Shown in pieces: positions 15,473-24,877 of a DNA stretch of 37,725 nt. The stretch is taken from positions 1,285 to 39,009 of the forward strand of contig PMUS01000081.1 of the NCBI GenBank assembly GCA_003166795.1, written 5' to 3'. The DNA comes from Acidobacteriota bacterium. GTDB taxonomy: Bacteria > Acidobacteriota > Terriglobia > Acidiferrales > UBA7541. The notes below the pieces were generated by a model that saw nothing but the letters and a program-made list of their open reading frames with translations, had not been told where the DNA came from and made no database searches. The first letter of the stretch is position 1; every line of letters starts with the position of its first letter. The translations under genes and the position numbers were made by a program.

Positions 15473-16798
15473 GTGCCAAGCAACGGCAGAGCGCTGAATT
15501 TGGACGCGGAGTGGAAGACAAATCCACGCTGGGCGGGAATCAAGCGCCCCTATAGTCAGCAGGATGTGGAGCACTTGCGCGGCTCGGTGCACATCGAACA
15601 CTCGCTTGCGCGCCTCGGAGCCGAGCGCCTCTGGAGTCTGCTTCATTCCGAAACCTATACCGCCGCCCTCGGCGCGATGACGGGGAACCAGGCCGTGCAA
15701 CAGGTTGCCGCCGGCCTGAAAGCGATTTACGTCAGCGGCTGGCAGGTCGCCGCCGATGCCAACGACGCCGCGCAGATGTATCCGGATCAGAGTTTGTATC
15801 CGGCCGATAGCGTCCCGAACCTCGTGCGCCGTCTGAACCAATCTCTCCTCCGAGCCGACCAGATTCACCATTCCGAGGGCAGGAACGAAACCTATTGGCT
15901 TGCTCCCCTGGTGGCCGACGCGGAAGCGGGATTCGGCGGAAATTTGAATGCCTTCGAACTAATGAAAGCCATGATCGAGGCTGGCGCCGCAGGCGTCCAT
16001 TTTGAGGATCAGTTGTCCTCGGCCAAGAAGTGCGGCCACCTGGGCGGAAAAGTCCTGGTGCCGACCGTGGAAGCGATTCAAAAGCTGGTTGCGGCGCGGC
16101 TAGCCGCGGACGTGATGGGAGTTCCCACCGTTTTGATCGCGCGCACCGACTCCGAAGCCGCCGCTCTTCTGACAAACGACGTGGACCCGCGCGATCGCGA
16201 GTTCATCACCGGTGAGCGCACGTCCGAGGGATTCTTCCGCATTCGCTGCGGAACCAGGGCAGCCATCGCCCGCGCGATTTCCTATGCGCCGTACGCGGAC
16301 CTGATCTGGTGCGAGACCTCGACTCCGGATCTGAACGAAGCGCGCGAATTTGCGGACGGCTTGCATGCGAAGTTTCCGGGGAAAATGCTCGCCTACAACT
16401 GTTCGCCATCGTTCAATTGGCGGAAGAACCTGGACGACGCCACGATCGCCAGTTTCCAGCGCGATCTGGCCCGCATGGGCTACAAGTTCCAATTCATCAC
16501 GCTGGCTGGCTTCCACGCGCTGAACCATTCGATGTTTGAGCTGGCGCGCGGCTACAAAAATTCCGGCATGACCGCCTATTGCCGTCTGCAGGATGAAGAA
16601 TTCAAGAGCGAGGACGCGCACGGCTACGAAGCTGTGAAACACCAGCAATTCGTCGGCACCGGATATTTCGACGCGGTCCAGGAAATCGTCACCGGCGGCA
16701 CGGCCTCCACTATAGCTCTGGAGGGCTCGACCGAGGCTGCGCAGTTCGCGGATTCCGAAGCGGCCGTGGTTCGAGAGTCGGGCAAGACTCGCGGTTAG
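15473..16798 (+). CDS. aceA: Isocitrate lyase
   Basis: 441 residues, close to the usual 430-440. It splits isocitrate into glyoxylate and succinate in the glyoxylate bypass, allowing growth on acetate or fatty acids. The catalytic loop KKCGHLGGK is present with Cys187; upstream lie [25 protein letters not shown] and the metal-binding [10 protein letters not shown]; downstream, RTDSEAA, the NCSPSFNW motif and [16 protein letters not shown]. The GTG at 15473 is chosen because AAGGAG sits 7 nt upstream; a TTG at 15455 is the in-frame alternative. Malate synthase is not in the window. The gene overlaps the converging DinB-like gene by 4 bp and is divergent from a LysR regulator that probably controls it. 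Confidence 0.97.
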   Translation: MPSNGRALNLDAEWKTNPRWAGIKRPYSQQDVEHLRGSVHIEHSLARLGAERLWSLLHSETYTAALGAMTGNQAVQQVAAGLKAIYVSGWQVAADANDAAQMYPDQSLYPADSVPNLVRRLNQSLLRADQIHHSEGRNETYWLAPLVADAEAGFGGNLNAFELMKAMIEAGAAGVHFEDQLSSAKKCGHLGGKVLVPTVEAIQKLVAARLAADVMGVPTVLIARTDSEAAALLTNDVDPRDREFITGERTSEGFFRIRCGTRAAIARAISYAPYADLIWCETSTPDLNEAREFADGLHAKFPGKMLAYNCSPSFNWRKNLDDATIASFQRDLARMGYKFQFITLAGFHALNHSMFELARGYKNSGMTAYCRLQDEEFKSEDAHGYEAVKHQQFVGTGYFDAVQEIVTGGTASTIALEGSTEAAQFADSEAAVVRESGKTRG

Positions 16799-17307
16799 CC
16801 GCTCTGCGCGACCACAATTTTTGCCGTAGTCACAGCTTGTCCCACATGGCGCTGCGTATGGTCCGCCACGTGAACCAGCAGGCCGCCGAGCGTCGTCGGC
16901 AGTTCCAACTTCCCGACCCTCCTCGGCTCTTCCAACGGCGCCTGAATCAACGCGTGAATCCTCGCCGCGCCGCGATCAAGAGATTCGGTGAATTCGAGAA
17001 AAAGCTTGCCGCGCGTCACGCCTGGATCGAGTTCGGTTTTGAGCGCGGCAATCTGTTTCTTGTCGAGCCGGCGGCCTTCGGCGTAAGTTAGCAGACGATC
17101 CACGCTGCGGGCGATATGGCGTACGTGGAACGCTACGGGTGCGATTCCCGCGGGCCGTGAGTTCAGCTGAGCATCGGTCAGGTCCCCACACCAGCTCGCG
17201 ATGTCTTCCTTCGCCAGCTCAAGAGCATGTAATACACCTCGAAACACGGCCGGCACCTCGGTTAGCGTGCCTCTCAGCCAAGGCTCTGGTATTTCTCTCT
17301 CACCCAC
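16795..17307 (-). CDS. DinB-like (DUF664) putative metal-dependent protein
   Basis: 170 residues. The start is a GTG at 17305-17307 with GGAGGTG 7 nt upstream. It shows the four-helix DinB-fold pattern and the His triad positions: [13 protein letters not shown] in helix 2, and [12 protein letters not shown] near the C-terminus. DinB/YfiT relatives bind Zn or Ni through three His residues and include thiol-dependent transferases, but most are uncharacterised. The 3' end overlaps aceA by 4 bp (convergent). A second member of the superfamily (DUF1572) lies at 30 kb. Confidence 0.85.
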   Translation of the reverse strand: MGEREIPEPWLRGTLTEVPAVFRGVLHALELAKEDIASWCGDLTDAQLNSRPAGIAPVAFHVRHIARSVDRLLTYAEGRRLDKKQIAALKTELDPGVTRGKLFLEFTESLDRGAARIHALIQAPLEEPRRVGKLELPTTLGGLLVHVADHTQRHVGQAVTTAKIVVAQSG

Positions 17308-17410
17308 GGATATTCACCTCCGGGAACTCCCAGCTTAGCGATTCCTGTTCACATTGCGAAACAGTTGCATGGTCAAAGTGTCGGGACTAAAGCCACAGCC
17401 GCGTTGTTGC

Positions 17411-17438
17411 TTGACAACTCTGCAAACCTCCGTATACG
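17411..17438 (+). promoter_or_regulatory. Sigma-70 promoter for fhs
   Basis: A consensus -35 TTGACA (17411-17416) and TATACG (17433-17438) are 16 nt apart. Transcription from about 17445 would give a leader of about 105 nt before fhs at 17551. Confidence 0.65.
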
Positions 17439-17550
17439 TTAATCCTCCGGGTCACGGACTTCACGAATACCGTGTTTTCGCGCTGCCTTTCTACCGCCGC
17501 GAATCCTTAGACTCCGTAACTTATCTTTGTTACCGCCAGGGGGAAGACGG

Positions 17551-19449
17551 ATGGCTCACAAATTGCAGAACATGCTCGCGCGCGTGCCCAGCGATATTGA
17601 CATCGCTCAGGCCGCCAAACCTATTTCGATCGAGAAGATCGCGGCGGAGGCGGGAATTCTCGGGGACGAGCTCGAGTTGTACGGTAAGAGCAAGGCTAAA
17701 GTTCACCTTTCGATCCGCGACCGCCTGAAAAGCAGTCCGAACGGGAAATATGTCGTCGTCACGGCGATCACGCCAACTCCGCTCGGCGAAGGCAAGACCA
17801 CCACGACTGTCGGTCTGAGCCAGGCGCTCGGCGCGCATCTCGGCAAGAAAGTTTTCACATGCGTGCGGCAGCCCAGCCAGGGCCCCACTTTCGGAATCAA
17901 GGGCGGCGCCGCGGGCGGCGGCTATAGCCAGATCATCCCGATGGAGGAGTTCAATCTCCACCTCACGGGCGACATCCATGCCATCACCGCTGCCAATAAC
18001 CTGTTGGCTGCTGCCATCGACACCCGAGTGATGCACGAAGCTCAACAGAAAGATGAGGCCCTGTTCGAGCGGCTGTGTCCCCCGGCCAAGGACGGCAGCC
18101 GTCGTTTTTCGCCCGTCATGTTGCGCCGGCTCCGCAAGCTCGGCATCGCGAAGACTGACCCAAACACCCTCACGCCGGAAGAGCGCAGCCGTTTTTCACG
18201 TCTGGACATTGACCCTGACAGCATCACGTGGCGCCGCGTGACAGACACAAACGACCGCATGCTGCGCCAGATCACCATCGGGCAAGGGCCTGAAGAGAAG
18301 GGCATGACGCGCGTGACGGGCTACGACATCGCCGTGGCCAGCGAGATCATGGCGATCCTCGCCCTCACGACCAGCCTCGCGGACATGCGCGAACGTCTGG
18401 GAGCCATGGTGATCGGTACCAGCCGGGCTGGTGAGGCGATCACCGCGGACGATCTCGGCACGGGCGGCGCGCTGACCGTGTTGATGAAGGACGCGATCCT
18501 GCCCAATCTGATGCAGACGCTTGAGGGCACGCCTGCCTTTGTGCACGCCGGGCCTTTCGCGAATATCGCGCACGGCAACTCTTCGATCGTCGCGGATCAA
18601 ATTGCGCTCAAGCTTGTGGGAGCGGACGGCTATGTGCTCACGGAAGCAGGTTTCGGCGCGGACATCGGCATGGAAAAATTCTGCAATATCAAATGCCGGT
18701 ACAGCGGCCTCGCTCCTAACTGCGTGGTTCTGGTCGCTACGATCCGCGCATTGAAAATGCATGGAGGCGGCCCCAAAGTCACCGCGGGACAGCCGCTGCA
18801 TCACGATTACACCGAGGAGAATTTGCCGCTGCTCGAGAAGGGCTGCGCGAATCTCACCAAAATGATTCAAAATGCGCGCCTCTTCGGCATCCCCGTTGTG
18901 GTCGCGGTGAATCGCTTCAAGACGGACACCCCGGCGGAGATTGACCTTGTTCGCAAACTCGCCGTGCAGGCGGGGGCGCACGATGCCGTAATGGCCAATC
19001 ACTGGGCGGAGGGCGGCCTTGGCGCCGTCGAGCTTGGGAAGGCAGTTATTTCCGCATGCGAGCAACCGGGGAAATTCAAATTCCTGTATCCGCTGGAGAT
19101 GGGTATCAAGGAGAAGATCGAAACCATTGTCCGCGAAATTTACGGCGGCGCAGGTGTGGAGTATTCGCCGGAAGCCGAGAAGAAGATCGCTCTCTACAAT
19201 CGCCTCGGCTTCAACAAGCTGCCCATGTGCATGGCCAAAACGCACTTGAGCCTGAGCCACGACCCGAATCTGAAAGGTGCGCCAACGGGCTTCATCGTTC
19301 CGGTGCGCGACATTCGCGCCAGCGTTGGCGCCGGCTTCCTCTATCCACTGCTGGGCGCCATGAGCACCATGCCCGGCCTCTCCACGCGTCCGGGATACTA
19401 CGAAATTGACATTGACCTGGAGACCGGCCGGGTAATCGGCCTGTCCTAG
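17551..19449 (+). CDS. fhs: Formate-tetrahydrofolate ligase, long eukaryote-like form
   Basis: 632 residues. It joins formate to tetrahydrofolate with ATP to make 10-formyl-THF, feeding purine and fMet-tRNA synthesis. The phosphate-binding [15 protein letters not shown] lies near residues 73-87, followed by [22 protein letters not shown] as two adjacent blocks. Most bacterial enzymes have about 557 residues; this one has the extra segment seen in the synthetase domain of eukaryotic C1-THF synthase ([19 protein letters not shown], then [19 protein letters not shown]) and the same C-terminal layout ([21 protein letters not shown]). The ATG at 17551 follows AGGGGGA by 7 nt. It stands alone, without folD or purU nearby. 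The long form is known in several bacterial lines, so transfer is not required. Confidence 0.97.
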   Translation: MAHKLQNMLARVPSDIDIAQAAKPISIEKIAAEAGILGDELELYGKSKAKVHLSIRDRLKSSPNGKYVVVTAITPTPLGEGKTTTTVGLSQALGAHLGKKVFTCVRQPSQGPTFGIKGGAAGGGYSQIIPMEEFNLHLTGDIHAITAANNLLAAAIDTRVMHEAQQKDEALFERLCPPAKDGSRRFSPVMLRRLRKLGIAKTDPNTLTPEERSRFSRLDIDPDSITWRRVTDTNDRMLRQITIGQGPEEKGMTRVTGYDIAVASEIMAILALTTSLADMRERLGAMVIGTSRAGEAITADDLGTGGALTVLMKDAILPNLMQTLEGTPAFVHAGPFANIAHGNSSIVADQIALKLVGADGYVLTEAGFGADIGMEKFCNIKCRYSGLAPNCVVLVATIRALKMHGGGPKVTAGQPLHHDYTEENLPLLEKGCANLTKMIQNARLFGIPVVVAVNRFKTDTPAEIDLVRKLAVQAGAHDAVMANHWAEGGLGAVELGKAVISACEQPGKFKFLYPLEMGIKEKIETIVREIYGGAGVEYSPEAEKKIALYNRLGFNKLPMCMAKTHLSLSHDPNLKGAPTGFIVPVRDIRASVGAGFLYPLLGAMSTMPGLSTRPGYYEIDIDLETGRVIGLS

Positions 19450-19478
19450 CCTTAACGTCCAGCGAGCGCCAGGCGGTT

Positions 19479-19519
19479 CCGTAGGGGCGTAGCACCGCTA
19501 CGCCCGGCGCAAATGCTTG
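19479..19519 (+). repeat. 41-bp hairpin repeat, copy 1
   Basis: Starts CCGTAGGGGCGTAGC and contains a 9-bp inverted repeat GGGCGTAGC-ACC-GCTACGCCC, ending in GCGCAAATGCTTG. A second copy with a few changes lies 72 bp downstream. It sits 30 bp after fhs and may act as its terminator, though no T-run follows. Confidence 0.75.
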
Positions 19520-19550
19520 TCGTCGCTGCAAAATCTCCTCTGGTTCCTCT

Positions 19551-19591
19551 CCGTAGGGGCGTAGCGCTGCTACGCCCGGCGCACATGCTTG
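19551..19591 (+). repeat. 41-bp hairpin repeat, copy 2
   Basis: Same element as 19479-19519 with changes in the loop (GCT in place of ACC plus one stem-edge change) and one in the tail. The inverted repeat GGGCGTAGC / GCTACGCCC is kept, so the stem rather than the loop is conserved. Confidence 0.75.
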
Positions 19592-19704
19592 GCATGCGGC
19601 AGCCATTCGCCTGGCCCGCACGCTTGTCACTCTGGAACTTTTTGCCTCGCTCAGCGGAATTAGCACCGAAGGCTGTTCGGTGTACGCCCAGGGTGGGGCG
19701 GCGA

Positions 19705-21327
19705 ATGCTTGGTGGAAAACAACTCTGGCTATCTGCCGTAACCATTGCTGTAGCGTTCACGGCACTCGCCGTCCCACGCGTTTCCGCGCAAGGTCTTCAG
19801 AATGTCCTGCGCGCTCGAGCGCGTGTGTTTCCCGCGGTCGGTCCGGGCGTCGCCGCAGTTAAACGGGATTCCTCCGGCCGCTACTTCATCCTCGCGGAAC
19901 CCGCCAGTACAATTTCGATTTTCGATGGGACCGGCAAGCGCACTGATCATTTTCCAAACGCAAATTCGCATGGCGCCACGATCCGTTATGCCGTGGCGAT
20001 TGACCTCGACTCACGCGGCCGCCTTTTCGTCGCCGACCGCGGCGATAACTCGATCAAGATCTTCGCTCCTGACGGTTCCTTGGTCGCTGCGATCCACGTG
20101 ACGGCCCCGACCTCCGTCGTCGCTCTTTCCGACGGTCAGTTTGCCGCGACGACGTTGCAATCGAAGCGTCTCGTGCAGATCATGGACGAAAAGGGAAATA
20201 CAGTCCGAACTTTTGGAGATCCGTCAGACCAGTCACAGGGCGAAGCTTCTGCGCAGCCCGTGATGGACCGCGGACGAATTACCGGAGACTCCAGCGGGAA
20301 CATCTATTTTGCTTTCACTTCGCTGCCAGATCCAACCGTCCAGCGATTCGACCGCTTTGGTTACTCCGCCTACGGTGCGGTTATGTCAGCCGACCAGTTC
20401 GGGCCTTCCGCCGGGCACACTGGGCATGAGGTTGACCTGGGATACACAATGTCGGGACTGTACGGGCCAACGTCTGTGGGTGCGTGGACCGATTTACACT
20501 CCCTGACGTCGGTATCGGTTGGGAACAGGTCGCGTCGCGGCATGGGAACGGCCGGAACATCTTCGGCCGCAGCGAATTCGTCGTCATCATCTTCTTCGTC
20601 CTCTTCTTCGGCGACCGGATCAACGACCGTGGATGGGAATGTTCTCGCCTTCAATTCGGACGCCGTGGCGGACCCATTGGATTTGAGCTCTCCCATATTT
20701 GGCGGCACCGGCGCTCCCGACTTCGGATTGGCCTATGGGCAGGGAATGTTCATGCCGGGAATGTTCGGCATGGGTTTTGGGGACATGTTCCGCGATGGAA
20801 TGATGAGAGGATTCCACGACGGGGGCGGCGGCGCAGACTCCAGCTTTGGTGGCGCACACCCTGACTTCGGCGGAGGCGGCCCGAGCTCCGCAGGTGCGGG
20901 CGGCGACTTCGCCGACCACTTCCCGGACGGCTTTCATGGTCGCCCGGGTTTTGGAATGTACCGAGCTGCTGCCACAGTGCGCGTCGCGCTCGACGATCCG
21001 TCCAAGCGCACCTCCGAGAAACCCGTGATTACCGCTGTCGGTGTGGACCCTGAAACGCAGGAGGTGTGGACCGCGGTCAGCGATGTCCTCGTACACCTCG
21101 ACAAGTATGGGAATCACATGGATTCGTATTACCCCGCGATCGCGGAGGGAACGTCGCTGAAAATAACGTCCATCCTCGTCGAACCAGATCGCATTCTTAT
21201 TGCCGCCGACCCCTGGGGCATCTATGAATTTCCTCGCCCGGACAAGCCTTCCCAATCTCCCGGACCGCAAAACAGTATCGTCGCCCAACCGCTTCGCTCC
21301 ACGACTCCATCACCAGCCGCTCATTAA
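19705..21327 (+). CDS. Secreted NHL-type β-propeller protein with low-complexity inserts
   Basis: 540 residues from the ATG at 19705, chosen because a signal peptide follows (basic start, hydrophobic stretch, VSAQ). Residues about 35-250 contain NHL/6-bladed-propeller style repeats: AIDLDSRGRLFVADRGDNSI, IKIFAPDGSLV, GDSSGNIYFAF. A tract of 11 Ser (residues 292-302, bases 20578-20610) and a Gly/Met/Phe/Asp-rich stretch (about 345-419, with GMFMPGMFGMGFGD and long Gly runs) interrupt it; propeller-like strands return after 430 (GVDPETQEVWTAVSDVLVHLDKYG). The frame is open for 64 codons further upstream through the hairpin repeats, but those residues look untranslated. Function unknown; probably a periplasmic or extracellular scaffold or binding protein. 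It stands alone between fhs and hpt. Confidence 0.75.
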   Translation: MLGGKQLWLSAVTIAVAFTALAVPRVSAQGLQNVLRARARVFPAVGPGVAAVKRDSSGRYFILAEPASTISIFDGTGKRTDHFPNANSHGATIRYAVAIDLDSRGRLFVADRGDNSIKIFAPDGSLVAAIHVTAPTSVVALSDGQFAATTLQSKRLVQIMDEKGNTVRTFGDPSDQSQGEASAQPVMDRGRITGDSSGNIYFAFTSLPDPTVQRFDRFGYSAYGAVMSADQFGPSAGHTGHEVDLGYTMSGLYGPTSVGAWTDLHSLTSVSVGNRSRRGMGTAGTSSAAANSSSSSSSSSSSATGSTTVDGNVLAFNSDAVADPLDLSSPIFGGTGAPDFGLAYGQGMFMPGMFGMGFGDMFRDGMMRGFHDGGGGADSSFGGAHPDFGGGGPSSAGAGGDFADHFPDGFHGRPGFGMYRAAATVRVALDDPSKRTSEKPVITAVGVDPETQEVWTAVSDVLVHLDKYGNHMDSYYPAIAEGTSLKITSILVEPDRILIAADPWGIYEFPRPDKPSQSPGPQNSIVAQPLRSTTPSPAAH

Positions 21328-21350
21328 TCCTGCGGCGATTACGACTCGCC

Positions 21351-21379
21351 TTGTCACACCCATTCGCCTGAGATAGACT
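21351..21379 (+). promoter_or_regulatory. Sigma-70 promoter for hpt
   Basis: TTGTCA (21351-21356), 17-nt spacer, TAGACT (21374-21379). The predicted transcript would start near 21386, about 25 nt before the ATG. Confidence 0.6.
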
Positions 21380-21409
21380 GGCCGACCTCACCGCGGGAGC
21401 GCGGAACCG

Positions 21410-21952
21410 ATGCCATTCGCTAGAAAAGAAGGATTGAAGATCCGAATTCGTCACGCCGATATCGAGAGACGTGTTCGTGCGGTGGCTGGCCAGATCACGA
21501 AGGATTTCAAGGGCCAGCGCGTTCATCTGATTGGCGTGCTCAAAGGCGCCTGTTTTTTTCTCGCCGATCTCGCCCGCGAAATCGATCTCGAAACCTCCAT
21601 TGATTTCATAGCCGTCGCAAGCTACGGCAAGAAGAAAGATTCCTCGGGTCAGGTGCGCATGCTCAAGGATTTGGATAACAACGTCGCGGGATTGAACGTG
21701 ATTCTGGTTGAGGACATCCTTGATACCGGCCTCACCGCCAACTATCTTTTACGGATTCTTCGCCAGCGACGTCCGAAAACGCTCAGCCTCGCCGCGCTGC
21801 TCGACAAACCGTCGCGCCGCCTGAAACCGGTCAAGGGCGATTACATCGGCTTTACCATCCCGGACGAATTCGTAGTCGGTTATGGACTCGACTACGCTGA
21901 AAGATACCGCAACCTCAAGGACGTTTGCGTCCTTCAGCCCCCTCCGCAATAA
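21410..21952 (+). CDS. hpt: Hypoxanthine phosphoribosyltransferase
   Basis: 180 residues, the usual bacterial length. It transfers the phosphoribosyl group of PRPP to hypoxanthine or guanine in purine salvage. The PRPP-binding motif VILVEDILDTGLTANYLL has Glu101 and Asp102, with catalytic-site Asp105; the flexible-loop SYG-KKK block (71-76) and the purine-binding VVGYGLDYAERYR near the C-terminus are also present. The ribosome site is weak (GCGGAACCG before the ATG). A typical promoter lies just upstream. It is not followed by ftsH or tilS, its common neighbours in other bacteria. Confidence 0.96.
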   Translation: MPFARKEGLKIRIRHADIERRVRAVAGQITKDFKGQRVHLIGVLKGACFFLADLAREIDLETSIDFIAVASYGKKKDSSGQVRMLKDLDNNVAGLNVILVEDILDTGLTANYLLRILRQRRPKTLSLAALLDKPSRRLKPVKGDYIGFTIPDEFVVGYGLDYAERYRNLKDVCVLQPPPQ

Positions 21953-22000
21953 AACGTCGTCGGGGCGCCGCAGTATGCCCCCGAACTCTACCGGGCCGCC

Positions 22001-22009
22001 TGTTATAAT
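22001..22009 (+). promoter_or_regulatory. Extended -10 promoter for the RsbU-type gene
   Basis: TGTTATAAT gives a TG extension and a consensus TATAAT (22004-22009) without a good -35. The predicted leader is about 95 nt. Confidence 0.6.
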
Positions 22010-22109
22010 GGGTTGTCTCGGGCTCACGACGCGCGGAATCGGGGTTCCGCTCGCGAACCCGGCGCATGCTGTACCGCATCGGAATTGAGAGCGCGCTCAC
22101 CAATTACAA

Positions 22110-23864
22110 ATGGACTCGACCGATATCAATCTGGCGCCGGAAATCCCTGCGGAGACGCTCGCCGTCCTCTCCGAGATCAGCCACGAAATCAATTCATCGC
22201 TGAATCTCGACCAGGTCCTCGCCAGCGCGGCGCAGCAGATCAAGCGCTTGATGGAATTCGAGATATTTGCAGTTCTCCTGCCCGAGGAGGGCACCAATGA
22301 TCTATACGTCCGATTCGCCATCGGCCATCGCCCCGAAGTAATCGAGCACTGGCGGATTCCCATGGGGGACGGAATTATCGGCGCCGCCGCCACCACGGGA
22401 CAGGCCATCCGCGTCGGCGACGTCCTGAAAGATCCTCGCTACCTCCCGGCGGTCGAGGAAGTGCGTTCAGAGCTGGCTGTGCCGCTCATTGTCCGCGGCC
22501 GCGTGATCGGCGTGATGGATATCGAAAGCCGCCAGCCGGATTACTTCACGCCGAGCCAGCAGACTATTCTCACGCTCGTCGCCAGCCGCATTGGCACCGC
22601 GGTCGAGAACGCGCGCCTTTTTGAAAGCGCGCAAAAACAAGCCGAGACGCTTCTTCTCCTCAACGAAATCGGCCGTGAGGCGAATGCCACGCTCCAGGTT
22701 GAAGAGGTTCTGCGCCGCGCCGCGGAGCTCACCAAGCGCCTCATCGACTACCAGATTTTCAGCATTCTCCTGTACGACGAGACTGCCGCCGTGTTTCGTC
22801 ATCGCGTCACCGTGAAATTCGGCCAGCGCGTGCAGGAAAAGTCCGTCGTTCCCGCGCACGAAGGAATCGTCGGCGCCGCCGCGAAGCTCCGTCGGCCCGT
22901 TGTCGTCCCCGATGTCGCGCTCGATCCGCGCTACCGCATGGTGAATTCCGAGACGCGTTCGGAGCTCGCCGTGCCCATGATCTATAAGACGCGCGTTGTC
23001 GGCGTGATGGACCTCGAGAGCCCGCAGCTGAATTATTTCACCCCCGATCATGTGCAGGTGCTTTCGATCCTGGCGGCGCATCTCGCGGTCTCGATTGAAA
23101 ACGCGCGCCTCTACGAGCAGGTCGCCCGCGACGAGAACCGCATGGAGCGCGACCTGAATGCCGCCCGCCGTATTCAGGGCGCGCTGCTGCCTCGCTTGCC
23201 CGGCCCCGAGTTCGGTCTGGATATAGCCGCGCGTGTCGTCTCCTCGCGTGAGCTTAGCGGCGACCTGTATGACTTCATGCGCTACGGTCCGCACGATTTG
23301 GGAATCGCTCTGGGCGATGTCAGCGGGAAGGGAAGCGCGGCTGCGCTCTATGGCGCGGTCGCGGTCGGCACCCTGCGCAGCCTCGGCTCCCAGAAGCCAC
23401 GTCCCGCGAACATGCTCCGCGCTCTCAATGGTTTCCTGGGCGAGCGCCTGATTGAGGGCCGCTTCATGACGCTTTGCTTTGCCACGTGGAATCGCCAGCG
23501 CCGCCGCCTGCGCATCGCCAACGCCGGGCAGGAGCAGCCTCTGCTTTATCATGGCGGGCGCTGCGAGAAAATTCCTTTGGTTGGTTTTCCGCTTGGGATT
23601 TTCGAGGAGGCCACTTACGACGAGCGAACGCTGATTCTCGACCGCGGCGACATCATCGTCTTCTATTCCGACGGCGTCGGCGATGCCCAGAATCGCGCAG
23701 GGGAATTCTTTGGCGCCGCGCGCGTGGCGAAATTGGTCAACGAGAATCCTGGTTTATCGTCGGACGGCCTCGCCGACCGGATTCTCGAGGAAGCGGACTC
23801 TTTCTCCGGCGGACAACACCCGGCCGACGACCGCACGCTTGTTGTGCTCAAAGTGACGACCTGA
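22110..23864 (+). CDS. GAF-GAF-PP2C (SpoIIE/RsbU-type) serine phosphatase
   Basis: 584 residues, cytoplasmic, no membrane segment. Two GAF domains occupy about residues 15-170 and 185-340; each has the LAVPL/M-I-x-R-VxGVMD-IE/LE-S block (LAVPLIVRGRVIGVMDIES and LAVPMIYKTRVVGVMDLES). A short helix joining segment (MERDLNAARRIQGALLPRLP) leads into a SpoIIE-type PP2C domain (about 385-584) with the metal-site SRELSGDLYDF and LGDVSGKGSAAALY motifs and a late IVFYSDGVGDAQNR block. RsbU-type phosphatases dephosphorylate anti-sigma-factor antagonists in partner-switching pathways; the GAF domains likely sense a small ligand or redox state. No RsbV/RsbW-like genes are adjacent, so the target is unknown. 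The ATG has no strong ribosome site. Confidence 0.94.
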   Translation: MDSTDINLAPEIPAETLAVLSEISHEINSSLNLDQVLASAAQQIKRLMEFEIFAVLLPEEGTNDLYVRFAIGHRPEVIEHWRIPMGDGIIGAAATTGQAIRVGDVLKDPRYLPAVEEVRSELAVPLIVRGRVIGVMDIESRQPDYFTPSQQTILTLVASRIGTAVENARLFESAQKQAETLLLLNEIGREANATLQVEEVLRRAAELTKRLIDYQIFSILLYDETAAVFRHRVTVKFGQRVQEKSVVPAHEGIVGAAAKLRRPVVVPDVALDPRYRMVNSETRSELAVPMIYKTRVVGVMDLESPQLNYFTPDHVQVLSILAAHLAVSIENARLYEQVARDENRMERDLNAARRIQGALLPRLPGPEFGLDIAARVVSSRELSGDLYDFMRYGPHDLGIALGDVSGKGSAAALYGAVAVGTLRSLGSQKPRPANMLRALNGFLGERLIEGRFMTLCFATWNRQRRRLRIANAGQEQPLLYHGGRCEKIPLVGFPLGIFEEATYDERTLILDRGDIIVFYSDGVGDAQNRAGEFFGAARVAKLVNENPGLSSDGLADRILEEADSFSGGQHPADDRTLVVLKVTT

Positions 23865-23873
23865 CAAAGGTCG

Positions 23874-23921
23874 TCATCCTGAACCCGGCGCTTCGACTTT
23901 TGGCCGGGTGAAGGATCTCTC
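23874..23921 (+). repeat. Dispersed repeat with inner hairpin, after the phosphatase gene
   Basis: Outer arms GTCATCCTGA (from 23873) and GAAGGATCTCTC are the ends of the TCATTCTGAG...GAAGAATCTC repeat family seen at the window end; ATCCT (23876-23880) pairs with AGGAT (23912-23916). Between them a 7-bp hairpin ACCCGGC / GCCGGGT (23883-23889, 23903-23909) fills the core. It lies 10 bp after the stop codon and may also end transcription. Confidence 0.6.
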
Positions 23922-23993
23922 TTAGTCTTCGTGGATTTGATCGCACAGGGGGAGGGGTCTCCAGGGGTTCATCCTCGACCCGCGAAACTTACT

Positions 23994-24854
23994 CTACCGT
24001 TCTCCCCATTTCAGTTTGCTGCGGAGCACTTCGAAATAAGTCTTGGAGGGTGGTCGAACCAGCGCCACGCGGCTCTTCGATTTTGTGATTGTCACGTGAT
24101 CCTGCGGCTTGAGCTGAAACCCAATTTGCCCGTCGAGTGTTATATACACGGGCTCGTCCGCCGCGGTGAAGTCCAGATCAATGCGCGCCGTGTCGGGCAC
24201 CACCAGCGGCCGGTTCGTCAGCATGTGCGGGCAGATCGGCGTGATCACGAATGCATCGAGATCGGGGTCAATGATCGGTCCTCCCGCCGCGAGCGAATAT
24301 GCGGTCGATCCTGTCGGTGTTGCGACGACCAACCCATCCGCGCGATAGCGCCCCACGTGGTTGCCGTCCACGTGCACATCGAAATCGAGCATTCGGGAGA
24401 GAGCGGCTTTATTTGCGACCGCGTCGTTCAGGGCGCACTGCCGTTCGGCAGGCTGCCCGCCGCGCAGAATTGATGCATCGAGCATCATGCGTTCGCTCGT
24501 GCGATGTTTTCCCGCGACAACCTGTTCGAGAAGCGGATAGAGTTCGTCGAGCGTCACGCTCGTAAGAAATCCGAGTCCGCCCAGGTTCACCGCCAGAATC
24601 GGCACTTTGTGGCTTCCCAGCGCCCGCGCCGCTGAAAGCAGTGTGCCGTCACCCCCGAGCACGATCAGCAGGTCAACTTGGGCGGCAAGCGCCTCGCGCG
24701 CCACCGTTAGCGCGCCGGGGTCAACGCATTCCTGCGTCTCCTGGTCCACGAATACTTCGATCTTCCGCCCGCGCAGCCATTCGACCAGCGGCGGAACGAC
24801 CGAGGACAGTAGCTCCCGGTTCGGTTTGGAAATGATGCCAGCGGTTCGAATCAT
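23994..24854 (-). CDS. nadK: NAD kinase
   Basis: 286 residues. It phosphorylates NAD to NADP. The catalytic GGDGT motif is at residues 67-71 with Asp69; the family blocks ILAVNLGGLGFLTSV, ALNDAVANKAALSRMLDFDV, and DGLVVATPTGSTAYSLAAGGPII follow in order, then TPICPHMLTNRPLVV. Size and layout are typical. It is the last gene of the minus-strand run xseB-ispA-tlyA-nadK, starting 23 bp after tlyA. No ribosome site is clear, which fits translation coupled to tlyA. Confidence 0.97.
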   Translation of the reverse strand: MIRTAGIISKPNRELLSSVVPPLVEWLRGRKIEVFVDQETQECVDPGALTVAREALAAQVDLLIVLGGDGTLLSAARALGSHKVPILAVNLGGLGFLTSVTLDELYPLLEQVVAGKHRTSERMMLDASILRGGQPAERQCALNDAVANKAALSRMLDFDVHVDGNHVGRYRADGLVVATPTGSTAYSLAAGGPIIDPDLDAFVITPICPHMLTNRPLVVPDTARIDLDFTAADEPVYITLDGQIGFQLKPQDHVTITKSKSRVALVRPPSKTYFEVLRSKLKWGER

Positions 24855-24877
24855 CGGTGTGAACGCTGCATTCTATT

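Noticed and set aside
19513-19704. Upstream extension of the β-propeller frame
   Set aside because: It runs through the hairpin repeats and has no signal-peptide-like or conserved residues; the ATG at 19705 begins a proper signal peptide.
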